A stretch of DNA of 64,000 nt, taken from assembly GCA_940671915.1 (NCBI GenBank), contig CALNVZ010002100.1:8104158-8168157 (forward strand), in the 5' to 3' direction. The stretch's first letter is position 1; every line of letters begins with the position of its first letter. Made by a program: the position numbers and the translations under genes. Under the pieces are notes generated by a model that was given only the letters and a program-made list of their open reading frames with translations, ran no database searches and was not told the DNA's origin. The DNA comes from Paracentrotus lividus. Its lineage: Eukaryota; Echinodermata; Echinoidea; Camarodonta; Echinidae. This document shows positions 47,011-57,437 of this stretch, one piece after another.

Positions 47011-47066
<56 letters not shown>

Positions 47067-47122
47067 TATTATTATTATTATCATTATCATTATTATCATT
47101 ATTATCATTATTATTATTTTCA

Positions 47123-47163
<41 letters not shown>

Positions 47164-47164
47164 A

Positions 47165-47195
<31 letters not shown>

Positions 47196-47223
47196 TATCA
47201 TTATTATCATTATTATTATTTTT

Positions 47224-47308
<85 letters not shown>

Positions 47309-47335
47309 CATTATTATTATTACTATTATTATGTG
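46954..47335. repeat. Long (ATT)n/(ATC)n trinucleotide microsatellite
   Basis: About 380 bp of TTA, TCA and related triplets, alternating between (TTATCA)n and (TTA)n blocks. It gives the long Tyr/Ile/Leu/Asn-rich ORFs on both strands, which are not genes. Confidence 0.95.
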
Positions 47336-48600
47336 TTGTATCGTCATTATTGTTACCATATATCGTTACCATCATAATTTTCCTTATTGCTCGCCATCAT
47401 AAAGACAGACAGACATCACCGGAAGTTACAGATAATCGGACACCGAATGGAGAGGAGAGCGGAGGGCAGGGGTGGGCAAGGGAGGAGATGGGTGGACCCA
47501 GTGTTTTGACTCATTGTTCGTGTAAGCACCAGGGCTTTTATAGCAAAACAAGATTCGTGAGGAAAAAAAACAAACACAAACAACAAACGAACTATTTACT
47601 GAGTTCAACAAATCCATTAAAACACTGGGTACTCTCTAAGTTGATCGGGAGATTAGGAAAACACGTCTTATTGTAGGATGGTGAAAAGAGGGGCCGTAAG
47701 GGAATAAAAGAGAAATGAGCAGGGAGATTATACCGAGCAATTATGGTCAAGACCTAATTACCATTTGTTAAACTGTGGTTTGTGACCAGGTTGTTATAAA
47801 ATATCAATAGTACAATAACATTTCTTGAACAAGTATAGTATGAGTAATATTCGTTCTTACTCTGTTAACAGGAATTAAAGATTTAAAAGCAGGATTATGA
47901 AAGCACACATAAAAAACTGCGGTATTAAACCCAGTTGGTGCCGTCCCACATGGATACCGGGATGGTGCCAAACTAACATTATTAACACCAAGGTTTAGTT
48001 TAGCACCATCGCGGCATCCATACAAGCAAACACCAGCCAAAACCAGTCAAACTCAGCACCACTGCTAATGCATTACAATACAAGATCAGAACTGTGATAT
48101 ACTTATTTATATGAACTTACTTTCTGAAGATAGTTAAAGAGCACTAGCAAGACGTGAACAAACCAGCAAAGTTGATTATGGTTGGAATTTTGTTTAGTAA
48201 ATTACGACTGCTGTTCTTTGTTCAGCTATGTTTTTTGTGTTGTTTTGTTTTGAAATAATGACAATAAAAACTTCAGATGTCGTAAAACTGATTCAAGAAT
48301 AGGTAATTATTCATCAACAGGATGAAATGTCAAAATTATTAGAGATTTTGGCTACATACTTCGTGCATTTGAAGTAAGAAAATTGTATAACTATAAGCAT
48401 CAAATGTTGGTTTGTTTGCCTCCCAAAATATCATATTGTTCAGAGTACATCAAGGAAAAAAAAATCCAACATAAAAAATACCAAGTTTTCATGATAATAT
48501 GGTTAGATTGACCACAGAGACATAATGCTTTGAATAATTATGATTATGGAGAGATATTAACATTATAAATGCTCATGCAATCACTGATGTGTGTTATACA
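47336..48600. other. Unassigned intergenic sequence with an inverted repeat
   Basis: An imperfect palindrome at about 47950-48024 (GGATACCGGGATGGTGCCAAACTAA-type arm, written here in part, with its inverse around TTTAGTTTAGCACCATCGCG) is probably a small foldback element. No gene is recognisable. Confidence 0.35.
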
Positions 48601-48609
48601 TACAAAAAG

Positions 48610-48972
48610 ATGTCAAAATTGATCTTTCGAAATAAAAAGCTATAAAGCTCTTTTTTACGTACGAGGCTTGTCCTGGTAAACAAGGGACTACCAAAGTCAG
48701 CTGTGCATTGAACAAACAGTCAGAATGCTTTGAATTACGCACAGATATTAGCATATCAAATATTCAAATTGATCTTTCCAAAATATAATAGCAATCAAAG
48801 TTTATATCTTTTGGTATTAGATTGGTCCTGCTAAACAAAGACTATCCTTAGTCAGCTATACTTAACAATTAACATTTGGAACGTTCAAAAAGAAATATAT
48901 ATATTCAAATTAATCTTTCAAAATATAATAGCAATCAAAGTTTATATCTTATGGTATTAGATAGGTCCTGAT
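48610..48972. repeat. Imperfect tandem repeat of about 140 bp
   Basis: AAATATAATAGCAATCAAAG recurs at about 48780 and 48920, and a more diverged unit precedes it near 48610. The last unit runs directly into the 840-bp array. Confidence 0.7.
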
Positions 48973-49242
48973 AAACAAAGGACTATCCTGAGTCAGCTGT
49001 ACTTAACAATTAACATTTGGAACGTTCAAAAAACATTATATATATATTTTTTTTAAAACAATTAACTCTTATTTATATAGTGGACTGGAGCTTCCAGATC
49101 AATTCAAGTTCACGAGAATATGTACATGACCGGGAGATGTCGATAAAGGCATCTCTGAATGTGTGGATTTGAATGGAATTTGAACATCACATTGCTCAAT
49201 ACACAAGGTTGTTTTTGACCTTTCCAAAGTAGAAGAACGTTT

Positions 49243-49274
<32 letters not shown>

Positions 49275-51497
49275 TTTTTTTGGTTTATTTTAGAAGATCA
49301 TGCATGTAAACAAACAAACAAGCAGGAAGAATTAAATCATTGAGCCAATTGACCAGAGTAACAAAGTACGTGTCATTCTTGCTGGGAGTGATTCTTTTTT
49401 ACTATTGAATAAAGTCATACAATGGACCTGAGTAGATGAGGCTCAATTTTCAATGATTTGTTGTTTTGTTTACACTTTGCATGTACATTAAGAAAGGAAT
49501 GAAATAATTCATTACACATGTATACATGGCATAGTAGAGAACTCAATGGGAAGTGCTTGTTTTCTAAATGGTTATCTGTCAGTCAAACAATATAGCAGGG
49601 AATGAACTTTGAATTGATATGTTGGCATTAAAGGGTTTGTGGAGCTTTTTACAAAAAGTAAAAAGTAAGTCCAAATACACTGCATCTGAAGGTATGCTTT
49701 AATAGATTTTTCAACAGCGAAGTCCGCTTTTAAAAGAAATTTATTACTGTTCAACCACGTTGGCATTAACTAACCAAATTTACTTGTCCTCGTACTATAA
49801 GTCAAGTACGAAAAAATTGTCACAAAGGACTATCCTGAGTCAGCTGTACTTAACAATAACATTTGGAACGTTCAAACATTATATTATTTTTTTTAAACAA
49901 TTAACTCTTATTTATATAGTGGACTGGAGCTTCAGATCAATCCAAGTTCACAAGAATATGTACACGACCGGGAGATGTCGATAAAGGCATCTCTGAATGT
50001 GTGGATTTGAATGGAATTTGACATCACATTGCACAATACACAAGGTTGTTTGACCTTCCAGTAGAAGAACGTTTTTTTGTTTTGTTTGTTTGTTTTGTTT
50101 TTGTTTGGTTATTTTTAGAAGATCATGCATGTAAACAAACAAGCAAACAAGCAGGAAGAATTAATCATTTGAGCCAATTGACCAGAGTAACAAAGTACGT
50201 GTCATTCTTGCTGGGATGATTCTTTTTACTATTGAATAAAGTCATACAATGGACCTGAGTAGATGAGGCTCAATTTTCAAGTATTGTTTGTTTGTTTACA
50301 CTTTGCATTGTACATTAAGAAAGGAATGAAATAATTCATTACACATGTATACATGGCATAGTAGAAGACTCAATGGAGTGCTTGTTTTCTTAATGGTTAT
50401 CTGTCAGTCCAAACAATATAGCAGGGAAATGAACTTTGAATTGAATATGTTGGCATTAAACAGGGTTTGTGGAGCTATTACAAAAAGTAAAAGTAAAAGT
50501 CCAAATACACTGCATCTGAAGGTATGCTTAATAGATTTTCAACAGCGAAGTCCGCTTTTAAAAGAAATTTAATTACTGTTCAACCACGTAGGCATTAACT
50601 AACCAAAATTTACTTGTCCCTCGTACTATAAGTCAAGTACGAAAAAATTGTCAACAAAGGACTATCCTGAGTCAGCTGTACTTAACAATTAACATTTGAA
50701 CGTTCAAACATATATATAATATATTTTTTAAAAACAATTAACTCTCTATTTATATAGTGGACTGGAGCTTCCAGATCAATCCAAGTTCACAAGAATATGT
50801 ACACGACCGGGAGATGTCGATAAAGGCATCTCTGAATGTGTGGATTTGAATGGAATTTGAACATCACATTGCACAATACACAAGGTGTTTGACCCTTCCA
50901 AAGTAGAAGAAACGTTTTTTGTTTTGTTTTGTTTGTTTTGTTTTTGTTTGGTTATTTTTTAGAAGATCATGCATGTAAACAAACAAGCAAACAAGCAGGA
51001 AAGATTAAATCATTGAGCAATTGACCAGAGATACAAAGTACGTGTCATTTTGCTGGGAGTGATTCTTTTTACTATTGAATAAAGTATACAATGGACCTGA
51101 GTAGATGAGGCTCAATTTTCAATGATTTGTTTTGTTTGTTTACACTTTGCATTGTACAATAAGAAGGAATGAAATAATTCATTACACATATATACATGGC
51201 ATAGTAGAAACTCGATGGGAAGTGCTTGTTTTCTAAATGGTTATCTGTCAGTCCAAACAATATAGCAGGGAATGAACTTTGAATTGAATATGTTGGCATT
51301 AAACAAGGGTTTGTGGAGCTATTACAAAAAAGTAAAGTAAAAATCCAAATACACTGCATCTGAAGGTATGCTTTAATAGATTTTCAACAGCGAAGCCCGC
51401 TTTTAAAAGAAATTTATTACTGTTCAACCACGTTAGGCATTAACTAACCAAATTTACTTGTCCCTCGTACTTTAAGTCAAGTACGAAAAAATTGTCA
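48973..51497. repeat. Tandem triplication, unit about 840 bp
   Basis: Three head-to-tail copies start near 48973, 49822 and 50653, each beginning at ACAAAGGACTATCCTGAGTC and ending at AAGTACGAAAAAATTGTCA. Copies are nearly identical apart from many one-base indels, mostly in homopolymers. Each includes a TTTTG-rich tract and a CAAACAAGCAAACAAG-like tract. The short ORFs in each copy are not conserved between copies and no gene is called. Confidence 0.9.
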
Positions 51498-52309
51498 AGA
51501 TTGAAGAATAACAACAACAAACGAAACTTCAATGAACTTGCAATGAAAAGTTGTGATGCATAGGCGAGTGAAGAATATGATTGCCACTCCATATTGGGGG
51601 ACAGATTGATTCATATAAATAACATTTGAAATTGTGGTAGTCATAAGGTTGGAGACTACGAAACATCGTTTTTAAATTACATGTAAATTAATTTTGATTT
51701 CAATTGGTCGATTTGTTCATTTTAAGCGAAAGGGACGATCATTTTAAGATGACTTACATATAGATGAGTCCGTCATTGTTGCTGTGACATAACTTTCAAT
51801 TACTTGTGTCTTTCCAGTTAGTCCATGGCGTTTGCTGTGGGTTTCCGTCCGTTGCTGTGGGTTTCCGTTCTCAATCCCTAGGTATATACTTGAAGGTACT
51901 ACTAATCTTCAACAAAAACACACAACAAATGGTTGAAATAACTCAATTCATAATTAATTTATCATCATTTATTCGTCCGTAACACATTTGACCAGAAAAA
52001 AAAAAAAAATTTCTTCAAATTTAGACTTTGTTCACATATAACTCTGAATTTAAAAAGTAGATCTTAACTTGTATGGTCTTATCCTTTTAAACATGTAATG
52101 TAATAAACATTGTAAGGACATATTTTAACGTTAATACAACTTCGAATTTTCTGGCAAGGTCAAGTTTTAAAAATGTATGTCATGTAAAACACGGGACAAT
52201 TATTCCCTGTAATATTTTTCATTAAACAATTTTGGTGTAGCCATGGCGTAGAAACATCTCTCTGATAAAACAAAAGAAACATAATACAAAACACAAATGT
52301 TAAAAAAAC

Positions 52310-52341
<32 letters not shown>

Positions 52342-52545
52342 AAAAAAAAAAAAACTTTCATTTTGTTTCATTTCTAAAGGTGGGAGGGTGAGTAATAAAA
52401 ATGCATGATTTTACATCAGATAATTTTTGTGAGACTATTTCTGATACCTGAATATTTTAAGTATAAAAATGTAGAAAGCTATGTGCTAGGTTCGTGATAA
52501 TTTCACCAGAGTTAGCCAGTAAAATATAGAAACAGAAAATACATA
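51498..52545. other. Unassigned intergenic sequence
   Basis: AT-rich with an AAAAC/A-rich tract at about 52305-52360. A short tandem TTGCTGTGGGTTTCCGT occurs twice near 51830-51870. No gene or RNA is seen. Confidence 0.4.
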
Positions 52546-53052
52546 CTTTTTTGTTTGAGTGACCCCCCGGGTTTCAACCATTAAAAAAAAAGAGATTTGT
52601 CATACATTAAAAAAAAAGAGATTTGAGTATGACAAATCTTTTTTTTTTTTTAATGGTTGAAACCCGGGGGGGGGGGTCACTCAAACAAAAAAGTGCTACC
52701 CATGCGTGTCCCCGCACCCTGAACTTGAATGGACTCTAAACGTCTCATTGCATGAAGTCACTTTTGCACCCTTTTCGACGTCAGACTGGAAAAACATACC
52801 CTAAATGGCATAAAAACTGTGAAATTTTGACCCCAAAACAGCAATTTCCTCTTAAAACACCCCTATTTTTATGAAAATGGAGATTGAAATAAAAAAACAC
52901 CCCTATATATATTTTAAGAAAAGCGTCGACGCCGCCGAAAGGCTGAAAACAGACCCTTTTCGACGCTTTTTGGGGACACGCATGCGTAGCACATCATGTG
53001 GTGAGAGACCCCCCCCCCCGGGGGGGGGGGGGGGGGGGGGGGGGAGGGGGGG
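52546..53052. mobile_element. Complex inverted-repeat element with C/G homopolymer ends
   Basis: The arms at about 52546-52605 and 52626-52692 are inverse copies (GTTTGAGTGACC, GGGTTTCAACCATTAAAA, GATTTGTCATAC). The end at 52666-52715 (TCACTCAAACAAAAAAGTGC, ACCCATGCGTGTCCCC) also returns inverted at about 52972-53020. A run of C followed by a long run of G sits at 53009-53052. This looks like one inverted-repeat element plus an inverted partial duplicate of its left end. The ORF at 52871-53056 ends in the G run and is not a gene. Confidence 0.55.
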
Positions 53053-53395
53053 TTGAAAATTGTATTTTAATGCATTTTATTATGAATATTTTTTCATGAA
53101 TATTAATGAGCCTTGTGACGTCATATGACCTTGAAATGACTTTTTGACCTCATTTGCATTAAGTTTATTTCGTACCCTTTATGGTGATATATGATACATT
53201 ATGTATACCTTTTACAAAACCCACTGACACACTTGACACAAAAATGGTCAAAAAGTCGAGAAATAGCGTGGATATATATCGGTAACATGTCACGTGCACG
53301 ATAGGTCAATGGTCAGGTGATCTAAACGTACGACATTTGTCCGCAGCATTTTCAATATGCCTAGTACATAATACAGTACAACCAGCCTATATACC

Positions 53396-53420
53396 GCGCG
53401 CGCGTACGTACGTACGTATT
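53396..53420. repeat. CG/TACG alternating tract upstream of ATP6AP1
   Basis: A CGCGCGCG run followed by four TACG repeats, about 95 bp before the ATP6AP1 start codon. Strict purine-pyrimidine alternation favours Z-DNA. It may lie in the promoter or 5' UTR. Confidence 0.7.
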
Positions 53421-53513
53421 GAGAATTTCTGATGAACTCAAAACAGAGAGAGAGACAAACACTGATATTATTTTACCGCTGACGCTTTAATTTTACGTCA
53501 AAAATTGCTAGAA

Positions 53514-56500
53514 ATGGAGAAGATAATACTATTATGTCTGCTCTCCGGAGTGATCATGATTTCAGGTACCAGTGGATCAACTGTTCCTGTGGTGGCTTGG
53601 TCAAATACGAGGTTGGTATTCATGATCATGTTGATAATTGATTGAATGACCTGGCTCAGTCAGTGGGTGTGTCCTGTATGTAATCTGTATTGAGAAGTGA
53701 GTGAGTGTGCTTCATCATGGAACTGGCTCTTTTTGACTTTTTTTGTGTGTTACTGTTAGTGTTAACAAAATTGAAACTATCTAGTTGAAGCATTATGGTA
53801 AGGGTGCCTTTAAAGTCTGTCATGTCTGTGCACCCATGTAGTGCAATCAACTTTCAGTTTCATTTTTAATCTAAGTTAACCTCTTCCAATGGAAGTTCCA
53901 TTTTTATTAAACAAAAAACAGAATGAATTGAATTGATGAACAATTATTAGACTCTAGAGCCATTTAGAAATCTAAATAAATCCGCGCGCATGCTGTAACA
54001 CAACAAAAAGTCTGCCAGCTTGTACACACAGAGGAATAAGGGCGCTCTGATTGGCTATTGCATGAAACTCCTCGGCGCTAGTGCAGTTAAGCATCCGGCC
54101 GCGAGGACTGCTGCTACGTGAAGGGATAGGGTTGACGGCGACCCCCACGCACTAGGGTTAGGGTAGGGTGGTGGGGTAGGGTGGTGTGCAGTGGATACCA
54201 AACTGCACTAGCGCCAACTCCTCCTGGTTGCGATGACTGAAGTGTGTTGACCGTAACTAAACAACTCGATCCAGCTGTTTTCCGAAGGAACGCTTTATTA
54301 CGTGCGCTGTCAATCATACCAATGTGGCGACCAAAGTTGCAATCAAAACAGCAAAATTTCCTTTAAAAAAATACATTGCCCCCACCATATGCCTTTTGAA
54401 ACTTAAGACTAAATCATGCCATACATGTATGACTTATTAAAGACACAGAAAATGAACTTCAACTAATCGAATTGTGCAACTCTCAAATTTGGAAATAAAA
54501 TGAAATGAAAATAAGAACTTTGCCCATCATTTTTTAGCGTGAGTATCACGGGCTTCTGAAGACCATGAATGCAGCATACACAGATGAAGATGTTTGTATG
54601 CAAATAGTTTTTGTGCATTTATAATTTTATAATAATAATAGTTACATTTATATAGCGCTTAATGCATGTATCCACCTTGGGGTTTCTAAGCGCTTTAAAT
54701 GATGTTATAATTATTACCCGGCTTAGCTTAGCTAGGCTACCCTGTAAATTGCTCACAGAATTCAAGGAATTGCTTCCCACCAGTACCTATTCACCTCACC
54801 TGGAACAAGTGCAGAACATCATGGATGAATTTCTTTCTAGGAAATCAACGCCGTGTTTGGGATTCGAACCTGCGACCCACTGATATACAGGCGAACGTCG
54901 GAACCACTACACCACGACGCTTCCATAAGTGTCGGAGAGAATTTCATTGTGTTTATGTGTGCCTAAATAATACATGGCCATGCGTTTTAAATTTGGCCGG
55001 TAAATAGGTGGATCTGTGACATCTGCGCGACACTTTTGGGTACATTCCTTTCATTTTCTCTGCTGATATACCAGCTATAATGTCGTATTTGGTGTCAAAA
55101 TAAAGCTTATGATGAGAGCAATACAGTCATATCAAACAGTTAAAAAAAATAATGTTGGTTTTCTTCTTAATTAGTAGTTAATTAGCAACATGTGTGGGGT
55201 GGAAGACGATCAGGAGGTGGTCGATCAGGAGGTGCAAATTCTACTGGAAGCACATTGATGGACTGCAGTCACCATAGATCATACTATTATGGATTTTTAT
55301 AAATAATTCATCATGATAATACTTAGTTTAGATTAACTTCAACTAAAATTTTGTGTAATTAAGCTTAATTATTAATTAGTTTTTACTAATTAAGCATGAT
55401 CACCCGAGCAAACAGTGTCTTCTTCTTAGGGATGTGTAATAACTACTTCAGTTAAGGTTACTTTCGAGACTTAAGAGATTGTTTGAATATAAAATATTCG
55501 GAAAAGAAAAACATTCAGTTATCATAATTCTTTAGTAAAACAGTATAACCAATTAACAAATAAACAATTAGTTATTGTGATTTAAGCATGCAGACAATGG
55601 GTGATAATTATGGCAAATTTGAAAAGAGAAATTACAACCTGGCAGATTTCCACCTTGGTAGTGACTTATAAATTTGAAAATTAAATTTGATTGCATAATT
55701 GTTGCCAAAAAAGTTAAGTGTACTTTACTGTTATTGTTTTGTTTTATTACATAACACCAGATATGATCATTTTGATTGTGATTAGTTTCACAACACATAC
55801 TAGTCTGGTGCCAGAGAATGCATTTTTGATGTTTTAAATTTATCTTTTAAGAATCAATTTGTTTAGAGTTAGTTTTTCTTTCTATTTCCTGGATAATTTT
55901 GAGTGTTTTAAGAATTCATTTTGGCAAATAATACAATTCTCACATAATATCTAAAAATATTCTATTGTGAAAATTATGAAAAAAAAAAGGCTTGCGCAAA
56001 ATTATTTTAATAACCTTAGACCCTGGAATGTTATTTATGTCTGAAAAGCTCTGAATGAGAGGAATTCAAAAATGGCACTTTCAAAGGTGTGGGGTATTAC
56101 AATACTACTTTTTTCCTGTTTCAAAGTTTGGTAGTTGTTGCCATGGTCTTTAGGTATATTTGGGTCAATAACTTCTAATGCCCATACCCAATGTTATTTA
56201 TAAGCACTTTTCTGAAATCCTCAATTAATTTCCTTTCAGAAAATGTATCACTTTATGTATAATGGGTGTAGTATTTAAAGTTACAGAGATTCAAATAAAA
56301 AAGACACAATATTCATGTTACAAAATCATGTCACACGAAACTGGCCCAATTCAAAACGCATGGCCACATGCAAAAAATTGCAATTCCTTTCCTGCCAAAT
56401 CTGGTTTTTAAGGTAGTTAATTGACCTAGGTAGACTACTTATGAGGTTTGAGAAAAAAAATAGATTCCTTTTTATAAAGGCACATATTATTTTCATTTCA

Positions 56501-57378
56501 TTGATCAAGTTAATGGACTACCATGGTTGCATTGCAACCTTTTTATCGCTTTAAATTTCATGTTCACTTTGTCATGGAGGAAGTTTTGAACGAGTAATTT
56601 GTGTCGTATCAGGAACATCTATGGGAAGTGATGATGAAGAACAACAGGAAGCAAAACCAATAGCTAGGTTTGGAAACTGGTCACTGACTATATTCATGAA
56701 TGGAGCTACATTGTATGTGTGTCCATAATATGAAAGTACATGTGATCTGTTAAATTTTTAAAATGATCTGCTTTTTCCCCATGTCTGTTTTGTTGAAGAT
56801 ATTTTAAATGTAAAAATAAAGTTTTTAGTTGACATAAAACATATGATGGTAATACAATTATCAGGATTGCTGTGTGTGATCTTAAACATTTTTCCAAATT
56901 TCTGTTTTGGTCACGGGCAATATGTACATGCATGCCCCAAAGATTGTACAGTTCAGGTTCTGCAGAAATATACACACAAGTATACAACTCTTGAATTTAA
57001 ATTCATATACCAGCAAACACATATCATTATTTTTGTAAATGCAATTACCACTATATAAGTTTGTAAAGCTTTTTCTTTTTATCTTGCTTCACTTTACTCA
57101 GGAACCTGTTTGCAACTCGCCAGATTTCTGCTGGTGAAGAAGTCACACGAGAATCTCTCAAAAACGACTTTGTGGATCAAGTTATAAGAGCAGACCAGCA
57201 ACCTCAGACAATTGCTGTAGTTCTGATGAACAAGGTATTTTTGACACCATCATTTCCAGTAGAAAAAAAAAACTAACTTCCTTGTTCCAGATTCAAAAGA
57301 TTCACTTTTTATTTAGTTATTTATTTATTTTTATTCATTTATTTTTTAATTTGTTTATATATTTATTTATTTATTTAT

Positions 57379-57437
<59 letters not shown>

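Noticed and set aside
46793-47676. Long Tyr/Ile/Leu/Asn-rich ORFs on both strands
   Set aside because: They are translations of the ATT/ATC microsatellite.
48973-51497. Triplicated small genes in the 840-bp units
   Set aside because: Short ORFs occur but differ in frame and length between copies, so there is no conserved coding potential.
52871-53056. ORF ending in a glycine run
   Set aside because: It reads into a G homopolymer inside an inverted-repeat element.
54150-54185. Telomere-like GGGTTAGGG stretch suggesting an interstitial telomere
   Set aside because: It is only a few degenerate units and lies inside a small MITE. Similar short GGGTTAGGG text occurs near 29280 without meaning.
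54840-54922. Possible tRNA gene (A and B boxes)
   Set aside because: The boxes are the head of a SINE. The sequence does not fold into a full cloverleaf and continues into a body with a LINE-type tail.
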